Positions 16,287 to 24,343 of a stretch of 64,000 bases of DNA are shown one piece after another. Under the pieces are notes generated by a model. It worked only from the letters and a program-made list of their open reading frames with translations, searched no databases and was not told the DNA's origin. Source of the DNA: Paenibacillus peoriae KCTC 3763 (GTDB lineage: Bacteria; Bacillota; Bacilli; Paenibacillales; Paenibacillaceae); the NCBI RefSeq assembly GCF_000236805.1, contig NZ_AGFX01000012.1, positions 186,001-250,000 of the forward strand. Direction: 5' to 3'. The translations under genes were made by a program, and so were the position numbers. Position 1 is the first letter of the stretch. Each line of letters opens with the position of its first letter.

Positions 16287-17144
16287 TTAATTGTTCTCGC
16301 TACGTGCCGCATTTTTCCGCCCGGAAGCCTGCTGCTTGCTCAGCTTGCGAACCAGCTTATGAATACCAACTCCCAAGATCAGGAATAATAACAGTACCAT
16401 GGCAATGGTTCCTCCTGGGGGCGTGCTCAGCTCATACGAAGCCGTTAACCCCATAAATACGCCGATCAGAGCAGTTACCATAGATATCCAGATGGCTGCC
16501 GCGAAGCTCGGTGCAATTCGTATGGCCAGCGCAGCGGGAAGTACGATTAGTGAAGAGACGAGCAGCACACCGACAATCGGCATGGCGGCAGCTACAATCA
16601 TCCCCGTCAAAATACTAAACGCAAATGAAATGGACTTGACGGGAAGACCGTTTGTTTTCGCCGTTTCTTCATCAAAGGTGATTTGGTACAAGGGGCGCCG
16701 GAAGACGAAAAAGAAGATGCCTCCGATCACAGCCACTACGATCATCAACATCAATTCTGTCTGATTGACCGCTACCACCGAACCGAACAAATAAGCGGAA
16801 AACCCTTTATTAATGCTCTGATTCAGATTCATTAAAATAACAGCCGTCGATAAGCCGCCGACCATAATAATAGCCACAGAAATCTCACTATACGTTTTAT
16901 ACGATCTGCGGACATATTCAACAATAATCGCGCCGATCACGGCTACAATAAAACCGGTGATCGTCGGGTTCATGCCCAAATAGGCACCCGCTGCCACCCC
17001 TGCCAGCGATACATGCGACAGCATATCCGCCATCAGAGCCTGACGCCGCAGCATCAGGTACACTCCAAGCACCGAGGCCAGCAGTGCAATTACCCCACCG
17101 GCACAAAATGCCCGCTGCATGAAGTCGTAGTGCAGCATTTCCAT
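16287..17144 (-). CDS. znuB: Zinc ABC transporter permease
   Basis: 285-residue ABC-3 family permease with 8-9 hydrophobic segments. Seen: MLRRQALMADMLSHVSLAG, the conserved loop that contacts the ATPase, GGLSTAVILMN, and PIVGVLLVSSLIVLPAALA. The C-terminal tail is basic. Its start overlaps the 3' end of znuC by 55 bp, an unusually long overlap that should couple their translation. With ZnuC and ZnuA it forms the high-affinity zinc importer. Confidence 0.93.
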   Translation of the reverse strand: MEMLHYDFMQRAFCAGGVIALLASVLGVYLMLRRQALMADMLSHVSLAGVAAGAYLGMNPTITGFIVAVIGAIIVEYVRRSYKTYSEISVAIIMVGGLSTAVILMNLNQSINKGFSAYLFGSVVAVNQTELMLMIVVAVIGGIFFFVFRRPLYQITFDEETAKTNGLPVKSISFAFSILTGMIVAAAMPIVGVLLVSSLIVLPAALAIRIAPSFAAAIWISMVTALIGVFMGLTASYELSTPPGGTIAMVLLLFLILGVGIHKLVRKLSKQQASGRKNAARSENN

Positions 17145-17797
17145 CCGCCATCTTCCTTCCTCTCAAGCTCAATAATACGATCCAAATAATGTTGCACTTC
17201 CGATAGTCCATGCGTGACCATGACCACCGTTCTTCCATATTCCTTGACCTGCTGATTCATCAGGTCATAGAAGTGATGGCGGCTTTCCTGGTCCATACCT
17301 GTTGTAGGCTCATCCAAAATAAGCAAATCCGATTCCTGAGCGAGCGCGCGTGCTACACAAATGCGCTGCTTCTGTCCACCGGACAATTCGCCAATCTTGC
17401 GATGACGCAAATCCCACATCCCTACCTGACGAAGCGCCTGCTCCGTCAAGGCATGATCCTCAGGCCGCATACGACGCAACCAGGAGCCATGCGTATATCT
17501 TCCTGAACGGACAAATTCCAGAATCGTACTTGGAAATCCACCATTGAAGGCAGCGATTTGTTGCGATACAAATCCAACAACAAGCTTCTTGCCTTCACCT
17601 GTGCGGTCAGACATAAACACCTTGCCCCGCCAAGGCTGAAGTAAACCCAGCAACAGCTTAAGCATGGTTGATTTGGAAGCACCATTCGGTCCGGTAATTG
17701 CCACAAATTCTCCGGAAAAAATTTCAACATTGGCATCCACCAAGTTAGGAACATCTCCGTAGCCAAAAGTGACTTGTTCCAATGAGGCCAATAACAT
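17090..17797 (-). CDS. znuC: Zinc ABC transporter ATP-binding protein
   Basis: 235 residues. Seen: Walker A GPNGASKST, in which the usual glycine is serine; that variant is characteristic of AdcC/ZnuC of Firmicutes, so it is not a defect. Also seen are the signature LSGGQKQR, Walker B LLILDEPTTGMD and the switch histidine in VMVTHGLSE. I chose ATG 17797 with GGGAG 9 bases upstream; a longer in-frame start at 17851 would run through a leader hairpin. A Zur box lies about 100 bp upstream and a terminator-like hairpin lies in the leader. Confidence 0.93.
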   Translation of the reverse strand: MLLASLEQVTFGYGDVPNLVDANVEIFSGEFVAITGPNGASKSTMLKLLLGLLQPWRGKVFMSDRTGEGKKLVVGFVSQQIAAFNGGFPSTILEFVRSGRYTHGSWLRRMRPEDHALTEQALRQVGMWDLRHRKIGELSGGQKQRICVARALAQESDLLILDEPTTGMDQESRHHFYDLMNQQVKEYGRTVVMVTHGLSEVQHYLDRIIELERKEDGGWKCCTTTSCSGHFVPVG

Positions 17798-17815
17798 GAC
17801 GCAAATCTCCCTTTC

Positions 17816-17868
17816 CTTTAAAAAGCCTGGAGCCATCTGAGCGATTATCATTGCGCAGCTTCTCCAGG
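17816..17868 (-). promoter_or_regulatory. Terminator-like hairpin in the znuC leader
   Basis: Minus-strand CCTGGAG (17868-17862) pairs perfectly with CTCCAGG (17832-17826) across 29 bases and is followed by CTTTTT. It lies between the Zur box and the znuC ribosome site, so it could act as an attenuator or as protection of the message. No upstream gene needs a terminator here. Confidence 0.5.
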
Positions 17869-17893
17869 TCGTTTATGATCATTAAACCATCTA

Positions 17894-17908
17894 CCGTAAT
17901 TATTACGA
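17894..17908 (-). promoter_or_regulatory. Zur box upstream of znuCBA
   Basis: CCGTAATTATTACGA on the + strand matches TCGTAATNATTACGA at 14 of 15 positions. It precedes a zinc-uptake operon, the classical Zur target. Confidence 0.88.
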
Positions 17909-18013
17909 TTTGGTATTAAAAAAAGAAGCGCTTGATAAACGTAACCTTTACGCATTAGCAAGTTTAACAGTTTAGGCAAGGTTCGTCAATGCTTTGACAA
18001 CTCTTTTGTTTGT

Positions 18014-19036
18014 TTACTTCACTTTGTCCGGGTACAGACCTGCGGCCAAGGTTTTCAATGCAATCGGTGCGCGTATGCCTTCAGCCGCTGCAGACAGGGG
18101 CAGTACTATAAAACGTTTGTTTTTGATCGCTTCCACACCTGCCAGTGCAGGCCTGCTCAGAAGCTGCTTCTCCTTATCCTCCAGTGAAGTGTCTCCATAG
18201 TCCAGAATGACAATGACGTCAGGGTTACGGCTCACAACCTCTTCCCAGCTTACCTCTGCAAAACTTTTGTCGATATCATCAAAAATATTTTTCGCCTTTA
18301 CACTTTTAATCAATGAGGTCAGATAATTATTGGCAGCCGTAAAAGGCTTATCTTCGCCGCTGTCATAGACAAACACCTTCGGTGCCTTCTCTACAGTACC
18401 AATTAGAGTCTGAATGGATTGCACCTGTTCACGAATGCCACTTACCAGCTTATCTGCCCGGTCCTCAACCCGGAAAATGCGTCCAATATTTAGTATATCC
18501 AGATATACATCTTCTAACGTTGGACCCGGCTTATTGGATGATTCCTGTACATAGGTCGGCACTCCCTGCTTGGCAAGCTCCTCACGGGAACCAAGATTTT
18601 TATCATTAAAAGCGCTCTTCCAGCCCGCATAGGCAAAATCCGGCGCAGCAGCCATAAATACCTCTTTAGACGGATACTGCTTGGCCAGCACCGGGATTTT
18701 ATCATATTGAGCCTTATATTCCGGCAAAATCTGATCATCCAAATACGCAGTTCCTACCATGGAGGATTCCAGTCCAAGCGCCAGCATCACCTCTGTTGCA
18801 TGCTGGTTCAGTGTAACCGCACGTTTGGGGACTTCGGGAAATGTCATCTTGACGCCCATATTCTCAAGCTCTATCGGCGTCTTACTGGCCGCCGATCGCG
18901 ATGTGGCAGACTGCTGTCCGTTTGTGGCTGAATCGGTTGTTTGAGCTGTGTTTCCCGATCCGCAAGCAGATAGCAGCAGTACCGCCGCCAAAGCGAGCAT
19001 CATCAAGGATATTGCGCGCTTGCTATATTTTTTCAT
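18014..19036 (-). CDS. FecB/BtuF-type substrate-binding lipoprotein of a Zur-controlled importer
   Basis: 340-residue cluster A-II binding protein for chelated metals. Seen: signal peptide with lipobox LSAC, a Ser/Thr/Gln-rich linker to about residue 50, VPKRAVTLNQHATEVMLALG at the start of the first lobe, and SWEEVVSRNPDVIVILDYG in the second lobe, both typical of siderophore, haem and cobalamin binders. It is the last gene of a four-gene leftward operon (GTPase, permease, ATPase, this protein) whose promoter contains a Zur box. Family membership is firm. The ligand is unknown; Zur control suggests a zinc chelate or cobalamin-like substrate rather than ferric siderophore. Confidence 0.86.
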   Translation of the reverse strand: MKKYSKRAISLMMLALAAVLLLSACGSGNTAQTTDSATNGQQSATSRSAASKTPIELENMGVKMTFPEVPKRAVTLNQHATEVMLALGLESSMVGTAYLDDQILPEYKAQYDKIPVLAKQYPSKEVFMAAAPDFAYAGWKSAFNDKNLGSREELAKQGVPTYVQESSNKPGPTLEDVYLDILNIGRIFRVEDRADKLVSGIREQVQSIQTLIGTVEKAPKVFVYDSGEDKPFTAANNYLTSLIKSVKAKNIFDDIDKSFAEVSWEEVVSRNPDVIVILDYGDTSLEDKEKQLLSRPALAGVEAIKNKRFIVLPLSAAAEGIRAPIALKTLAAGLYPDKVK

Positions 19037-19078
19037 ATGTACCGTCTCCTCTTTTATAATAGCTGCATTCTGTTTATA

Positions 19079-19867
19079 TCAAAAATCGTCCTCTCCCCTA
19101 AGAGAATCCGGTAAAAAGGTAATATTCGGCTTCCCGGTTTTCGGATGGATACAGACTTCCGTCTCCACTCCGAAGACACTGCGCAGCAGGTTTGGCTGAA
19201 GTATATCCTCTGTTATACCGGAGGCAACCACTCTGCCCTCTTGTAATACATATATTCGCTCACAATACAAAGCCGCCAAATTCAAATCATGCAACGCAGC
19301 GAGCGTAGTTACCTGAAGCGCTTTGACCAAATCAAGAATTTGCAGCTGATACCGGATATCCAGATGATTCGTCGGCTCATCCAGCATGAGAAATTTCGCC
19401 TGTCCGGCCAGCGCTCTGGCAATCAGCACCCGTTGTTTTTCACCACCGGACAAGGTAGCAAAGCTCTGCTCGGCCTGAGTGTCCATGCCTACCCGCTTCA
19501 ATGCCTGTTCTACCAATTCATAATCGACAGTGGTATCTGCCTCCAACAGCTTTTTATGCGGATGGCGGCCCATCAAGACGATGTCCCGTACTGAAAAATC
19601 AAACGTCTGAGGTGCATCCTGACTCACCACCGCCATTTGTCGGGCCGTTTCCTTGTATTTCATGCGCAGCATATCTCGTTCATCCAGTGTGATCCATCCG
19701 TTGTCAGGCTTTAGCACACGGTACATATTTTTGAGCAGCGTCGATTTGCCACTGCCGTTCGGACCAATCAGACCGACCAGCTCTCCCTTTTGGACCTGAA
19801 GACAGATGTCATCGATCAACTGCTTATCGTGAATACTGAAGGTCACGTGCTTAACTTCTACATTCAT
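19079..19867 (-). CDS. FecE/BtuD-type ABC ATPase
   Basis: 262 residues. Seen: Walker A GPNGSGKST, the Q-loop region VVSQDAPQTF, signature TLSGGEKQR, Walker B FLMLDEPTNHLD and switch His in ALHDLNLA, all as in the siderophore/cobalamin ATPases (FecE, BtuD, HmuV). The four-base overlap with the permease gene (ATGA) shows tight coupling. The N-terminus MNVEVKHVTFSI is standard. It energises the importer whose binding protein follows 42 bp downstream. Confidence 0.9.
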   Translation of the reverse strand: MNVEVKHVTFSIHDKQLIDDICLQVQKGELVGLIGPNGSGKSTLLKNMYRVLKPDNGWITLDERDMLRMKYKETARQMAVVSQDAPQTFDFSVRDIVLMGRHPHKKLLEADTTVDYELVEQALKRVGMDTQAEQSFATLSGGEKQRVLIARALAGQAKFLMLDEPTNHLDIRYQLQILDLVKALQVTTLAALHDLNLAALYCERIYVLQEGRVVASGITEDILQPNLLRSVFGVETEVCIHPKTGKPNITFLPDSLRGEDDF

Positions 19868-20991
19868 TTTTCGCCTCCAAATGAATAGGAACTACGCCGC
19901 AGCAGCCACACAAAAAAGGGTCCTCCGCAAACGGCTGTCACAATGCCGATCGGCAGCTCTTGCGGAGCCAGTACGAGCCGGGCACATACGTCTGCCCACA
20001 CCACAAAGATAGCTCCCGCCAACAGACTGACGGGCAGAACACGCCGATGATCCGATCCCACCATCAGCCTCACGATATGCGGAATCATCAGCCCGACGAA
20101 GCCAATGGAGCCACTAACCGCCACAACCGCTCCGGTTAGCAGCGAGGCGACAATGACAAGCAGCACGCGAAACGTCTGTACGTTCACACCGAGCGTCACC
20201 GCTGCCTCTTCGCCTGTCAACAAAGCATTCAGTGGGCGGTATTGCGTCAGCAGGACCATCGTTCCGGCAGCTATAATGAGGGTCGGAATAAGAAGCGTAT
20301 TCCACTGTGCGCCTGCCAGACTGCCCATCATCCAATACATCGCGTCACGGATACCTTTTTCATTTGGAGCCATTGTAACGATAAAGCTGGTCACAGCCGA
20401 CAGCATCATGGATACCGCCACGCCTGCCAGCAGTAATCGGGACGTTGATATCCGCCCAGCCACACGGGCTAATGCGAACACCATAAGCATGGCTGCGAGT
20501 GAACCCAAAAAAGCAGACAAAGGCAGCGCAAACCGCCCAAGAATACCAAAGGCTCCAAACACAATAACCAGCGTCGCTGTAACTGAAGCCCCGGATGAGA
20601 CTCCTAAAATATAGGGGTCTGCCAGCGAATTGCGAATTAATGCCTGAATAGCCGCCCCTGTAACAGCTAATCCTCCCCCTACGATAACACCCAGCAGCAC
20701 GCGTGGAAAGCGAATTTCCCAGACGATATATTCCTCCGGCCTGGTCCATGTCACAGGTAACCACTGATCTAGCCAGGGAAGATGCGACAGTGCAATTCGC
20801 CATACCGTTCCTGGCGCGACAGCCACAGGACCGAGCATGACTGCAACTGTGACCGACAGCACCAGCCCGGCAGCCAGTAACAGCAGAATGGTGGTAAATC
20901 CCAATGCAGATTTTCCAGCTATATGGGTGCGAGAATTATGTTTTGATGGACTATGTTTCGATGGATAAACGCTACTCGTTCCCCAGGTCAT
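19864..20991 (-). CDS. FecCD-type ABC permease
   Basis: 375 residues, FecCD/BtuC family with about ten hydrophobic segments. Seen: EIRFPRVLLGVIVGGGLAVTGAAIQ, the family's first signature, NSLADPYILGVSSGAS, GFVGLMIPHIVR and PQELPIGIVTAVCGGPFF at the end. An extra hydrophilic N-terminal stretch of about 30 residues (Ser, His, Lys) precedes the first helix. Its start overlaps the GTPase stop by four bases. Only one permease gene is present, so the channel is presumably a homodimer. Confidence 0.9.
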   Translation of the reverse strand: MTWGTSSVYPSKHSPSKHNSRTHIAGKSALGFTTILLLLAAGLVLSVTVAVMLGPVAVAPGTVWRIALSHLPWLDQWLPVTWTRPEEYIVWEIRFPRVLLGVIVGGGLAVTGAAIQALIRNSLADPYILGVSSGASVTATLVIVFGAFGILGRFALPLSAFLGSLAAMLMVFALARVAGRISTSRLLLAGVAVSMMLSAVTSFIVTMAPNEKGIRDAMYWMMGSLAGAQWNTLLIPTLIIAAGTMVLLTQYRPLNALLTGEEAAVTLGVNVQTFRVLLVIVASLLTGAVVAVSGSIGFVGLMIPHIVRLMVGSDHRRVLPVSLLAGAIFVVWADVCARLVLAPQELPIGIVTAVCGGPFFVWLLRRSSYSFGGEK

Positions 20992-22085
20992 AACCGGGTC
21001 AATGGCCTGCGGGCCAATTCCAGTGTTCTCAACCGTTCTTCAATCTCGGAAGCAGAGAAATTTTCACCCATAAGGACCGCAACATCGTTCACCGGCTTTT
21101 GCGGGCGAATCGGAATGATTTCCAGCTCTCGGTATGCAAACTGGAACATCATCTGACCCTCTGTTTCGAGAAAACGTACAATTCCTTTGGCACGGTAAAT
21201 TTCAGCAGGCAAGCTGCGGAACAGCTGTTCAAACCTGGAACGCGGCACAGGTTGCCCGAAGAAATGCGTGTGAACGACAACATGGTCGTAGGAATGATAA
21301 TGCCCCCCGTGTCCGTGGTCATGATCGTGGTGGTCATGATCGTGGTGATGATCATAATGGCCATGGTCTGCATAGCCATGGTCTGCAGGATTATCATGAG
21401 CGTGCAGATGATTTTCCGAATGATGATCATTCCCGTTATCGACTACGGACTCCTTTGAATGCGAGACATCCATGCGATCCTCTCCTCGAATGGAGAAAAA
21501 AGCTTTCGCGTCCACATCGCTCCGTTGCGAAGTCACAGTCAGCGCATAGGGATTTAATTCCTTGACGAGGGCTTGTACTTTCTGCAACTCACCTGCGGCC
21601 AGTAAATCGGTCTTGTTGATAATCAGCTTGGAAGCACAGCGAAGCTGATCCTGCATCAAACGAAGCGACTTGCTTCTCTCGTTACCCGAGGCATAATCCA
21701 AAAATTGACGCGCGTCCATCACCGTAATAACGGATTGTAAAACCATAGCGGAATACATAGAAGCATCTGTCACGGCATCTACAATTTCCATCGGATTGGC
21801 TACTCCGGTACATTCGACGATAATCACGTCCGGCTTATATTCCTCGGCAAGATTCATCAATTCAACACCCAGGTCCCCGCGAATGGTGCAGCATATACAA
21901 CCACTGAGCATTTCCTTCATGGGGGCTTGGCCGTTCACCACACTGCCGTCCAGATTCACATCGCCCAACTCATTCATCAAAATAGCTGGCTTGAGGCCCT
22001 GCTCTTTATAATAAGCCAGTGCATGCTGAAGAAGAGTTGTTTTACCGCTGCCCAAAAACCCGGATAAAACAACAATCGGTATCAT
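20988..22085 (-). CDS. COG0523 GTPase with histidine-rich linker (ZigA/YciC type)
   Basis: 365-residue CobW/COG0523 G3E GTPase. Seen: Walker A GFLGSGKTT (9-17), the metal site CICC (63-66), ECTGVANP, the NKTD base motif (157-160), a linker of about 55 residues crowded with His and Asp (about 221-274), and a CobW C-terminal domain. I chose ATG 22085 (AAGGAGG) over an extended start at 22151. It is the first gene of a Zur-controlled operon followed by a FecBCD importer. Known: COG0523 proteins under Zur are zinc metallochaperones (ZagA, ZigA). Inference: it receives or allocates the zinc brought in by the adjacent importer. Confidence 0.92.
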   Translation of the reverse strand: MIPIVVLSGFLGSGKTTLLQHALAYYKEQGLKPAILMNELGDVNLDGSVVNGQAPMKEMLSGCICCTIRGDLGVELMNLAEEYKPDVIIVECTGVANPMEIVDAVTDASMYSAMVLQSVITVMDARQFLDYASGNERSKSLRLMQDQLRCASKLIINKTDLLAAGELQKVQALVKELNPYALTVTSQRSDVDAKAFFSIRGEDRMDVSHSKESVVDNGNDHHSENHLHAHDNPADHGYADHGHYDHHHDHDHHDHDHGHGGHYHSYDHVVVHTHFFGQPVPRSRFEQLFRSLPAEIYRAKGIVRFLETEGQMMFQFAYRELEIIPIRPQKPVNDVAVLMGENFSASEIEERLRTLELARRPLTRL

Positions 22086-22162
22086 ATTATGAACCTCCTT
22101 GTCTTTACAACATTTAATATGGATCGTACCGTAAAAATTTCCTTCTTGCAATCATTTATCGA

Positions 22163-22191
22163 ATATTAATCGTAATTATTACTATTAACAA
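22163..22191 (-). promoter_or_regulatory. Zur-controlled promoter of the GTPase-FecBCD operon
   Basis: Minus-strand TTGTTA (22191-22186), exactly 17 bases, then TAATAT (22168-22163). The Zur box occupies the spacer. A second candidate promoter, TTGCAA (22151-22146) with TACGAT (22128-22123) at 17-base spacing, lies downstream and would be less directly blocked. Confidence 0.7.
22170..22184. promoter_or_regulatory. Zur box between divergent zinc-homeostasis operons
   Basis: TCGTAATTATTACTA matches TCGTAATNATTACGA at 14 of 15 positions. One site could control both the leftward GTPase-FecBCD operon and the rightward permease-TIGR03943-GTPase operon. Confidence 0.87.
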
Positions 22192-22322
22192 ACATAAATA
22201 TATATGACTCGTCTTTGACTTGTCAACATAGGAGGTGATCCACCCGCTCTTCTGCAGGCATGTTTGTCCTGCAACAGACATAGGATGTAGACAACTACCC
22301 TTTATTTTCGAGGAGACGTGTA

Positions 22323-23324
22323 ATGAAAAACAGTACGCTGTTGAAGATGCTGCCTTTTATGATTCCATTCGTCTTTCTTATCCCTGTGCTTGTTACGCTC
22401 TCTCCCCGGTGGCTTCGCTCATTGGATATGAGTCAGCTGCAGTCGTTAAAAACGGTATTTATGGGTATTTTCCTGGAAGCCATGCCGTTTCTCCTTATTG
22501 GTGTCCTGGTCTCCTCTCTTTTACAATGGCTTGTGCCGGAAGCATGGATACGTAAAATGGCGCCTGCGCATCCTGTTCCGGGTGTTTTGCTGGCCTCCTT
22601 GCTGGGGCTGCTGTTTCCGATCTGTGAATGCGGTATGATTCCTGTCGTTCGCCAATTGATGCTCAAGGGAATGCCTGCCTATATGGGCATCACCTTTATT
22701 TTAAGCGGGCCGATCATCAATCCCGTAGTGCTGGCTGCAACGATGATGGCTTTCCCTTCCCATCCAGAGGTCACGGCCGTTCGCATGGGGCTGGCCTTTG
22801 CCGTTTCCGCAATGATTGGACTGATCGTATATACCTTTGTGCGTGTGCATCCGCTAAAACGGTCGTTGCTGTCTTTTAACCAGCAGAAGCAGAGCGGCCA
22901 GACTCATCGGCATCATCGCACCATGCGAGGCTTTTTTGTACATGCTGGCGATGAATTTTTGGACATGAGCAAATATCTCATTATTGGCGCATTATTGACG
23001 GCCTGTATCCAGGCATTTATCCCGCGCGATGAAATGCTTTCGTTAAGCGGTGGAACGGTCGGCTCATACGTCTTTATGATGGGCTTTGCCTATGTACTGT
23101 CGCTGTGCTCAACCTCCGATGCCTTTGTCGCTACCGCTTTTTCGCATACCTTTACGTTAGGTCCGCTGGCAGCCTTTCTCGTGCTCGGTCCGATGCTGGA
23201 TTTCAAAGGTACGCTTATGCTGCTAAGCACCTTCCGTACCAAATTTGTCGCCGTCCTGTGCCTACTCATTATTTCGCTTGTCCTGCTGGGTTCTATAGCT
23301 GCGGAATGGTTATTAGGAAGGTGA
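22323..23324 (+). CDS. YcgR-like UPF0718 permease
   Basis: 333-residue membrane protein of the COG0701/UPF0718 family with about 8-9 hydrophobic segments. Seen: the LLFPICECGMIPVVRQL motif with two cysteines, and FILSGPIINPVVLAATMMA, both conserved in this family. ATG 22323 has GAGGAG upstream. It begins a rightward operon with a TIGR03943 protein and a second COG0523 GTPase, opposite the other zinc operon. B. subtilis has the same pair as ycgR-ycgQ under Zur. The transported species is not proven; export or storage of a metal, or partnership with the TIGR03943 protein, are the options. Confidence 0.88.
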   Translation: MKNSTLLKMLPFMIPFVFLIPVLVTLSPRWLRSLDMSQLQSLKTVFMGIFLEAMPFLLIGVLVSSLLQWLVPEAWIRKMAPAHPVPGVLLASLLGLLFPICECGMIPVVRQLMLKGMPAYMGITFILSGPIINPVVLAATMMAFPSHPEVTAVRMGLAFAVSAMIGLIVYTFVRVHPLKRSLLSFNQQKQSGQTHRHHRTMRGFFVHAGDEFLDMSKYLIIGALLTACIQAFIPRDEMLSLSGGTVGSYVFMMGFAYVLSLCSTSDAFVATAFSHTFTLGPLAAFLVLGPMLDFKGTLMLLSTFRTKFVAVLCLLIISLVLLGSIAAEWLLGR

Positions 23325-23344
23325 GAATTAGGGAGGTGAATGGC

Positions 23345-24322
23345 GTGAATTCAGCCTTTAGCATCCGCTGGCAATATGGTATACGCTCCTTTCTTATGAT
23401 TGGTTTGGCCCTGCTTATCATCACATTAAGCCGTACGAATGCACTTCATTACTACTTGGCTCCACACATGCAAAAGCTGCTTCTGCTCTGCCCTGTACCC
23501 TTGCTATTCATCGCTTTGGCGATGGCATGGCATGGAATAGTCGGAGAGCGAGACAGTGAAGATATGTGTGATTGCGAGCATCCTTTACCTCAAGGCTGGT
23601 TCAAAAAAATGCTCGTATATGGAATGCTGCTCATTCCGCTGCTGTTCGACGCCCTGCTGCCCAATCAGGCACTCGGCAGTGATATGGCGGCCAAAAAAGG
23701 CATGTCCTTCACCTATCCTAACCCGGATATCCGCCGCAAAACAGATATACAGTCTGCCCCTGCACCTGCATCCCCTATTTTATCATCGGCGTCTTTTCGG
23801 GCAGCTTCGTCTCCACCCAAGGACAAATGGAGCCAGGAAACGCTGGATAAGCTGTTCGTTCCGCCTGACAAGTACAATACGGAATTCGCCGAGCTGGCAA
23901 AACGCCTGTATCAGCAGCCCATCATACAGATCAAGCCGGAAATTTTCTCTGAAACCATCGGAGCCATCGAATTATACAAGCACGCTTTTGAAGGAAAAAA
24001 AGTACAGGTGACCGGCTTTGTATATAAAGACGGCAGTCTGCTGGATAAAGGTTTATTTGCGGTGGGCAGGTTCCTCGTCATGTGCTGCACTGCTGATGCC
24101 ATGCCCTTCGGGATCATCGTTCAATCCCACAAGACCCCGTCCTTTGACAAGGACACCTGGGTGACCATTGAAGGAACATTGCATACCACGTATAAGAACA
24201 ATGCTCCTATACTCGAAATTCGATCCGGCAACATAACCGAAGTCGAGCAGCCAGAATCTCCCTATGTCTATACCCAAGCAGACTCGGTAGCTGCATTTGA
24301 TCGCTTGAATGCAGCACACTAA
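23345..24322 (+). CDS. TIGR03943 family protein (YcgQ-like)
   Basis: 325 residues. Seen: two or three N-terminal membrane helices (about 15-35, 42-62, 92-110), a low-complexity linker rich in Ser, Pro and Ala, then a strand-rich OB-like domain with GKKVQVTGFVYKD, FLVMCCTADAMPFG (paired cysteines) and VTIEGTLHT. I chose GTG 23345, 8 bases after GGAGG; the frame is open further upstream into the permease gene, but that part is not coding. It follows the YcgR-like permease by 20 bp. The partnership of the two families is known. The function is probably zinc-linked but unproven. Confidence 0.86.
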   Translation: MNSAFSIRWQYGIRSFLMIGLALLIITLSRTNALHYYLAPHMQKLLLLCPVPLLFIALAMAWHGIVGERDSEDMCDCEHPLPQGWFKKMLVYGMLLIPLLFDALLPNQALGSDMAAKKGMSFTYPNPDIRRKTDIQSAPAPASPILSSASFRAASSPPKDKWSQETLDKLFVPPDKYNTEFAELAKRLYQQPIIQIKPEIFSETIGAIELYKHAFEGKKVQVTGFVYKDGSLLDKGLFAVGRFLVMCCTADAMPFGIIVQSHKTPSFDKDTWVTIEGTLHTTYKNNAPILEIRSGNITEVEQPESPYVYTQADSVAAFDRLNAAH

Positions 24323-24343
24323 TCCCGGCAAGGAGGATAAATG

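Noticed and set aside
17698-17730. Apparent Walker A defect in ZnuC (GPNGASKST)
   Set aside because: Serine at this place is the normal form in AdcC/ZnuC of Firmicutes as I recall, so it is not a sign of inactivation.
22228-22250. Sequence AGGAGGTGATCCACCCGC resembling the complement of the 16S rRNA 3' end
   Set aside because: No other rRNA sequence surrounds it. It is a chance or extended Shine-Dalgarno-like match; the frame that would start there has no protein-like character and overlaps the permease gene.
23105-23344. Upstream part of the TIGR03943 frame
   Set aside because: It overlaps the 3' end of the permease gene in another frame; the GTG at 23345 has a proper ribosome site and the product then has the family's normal N-terminus.
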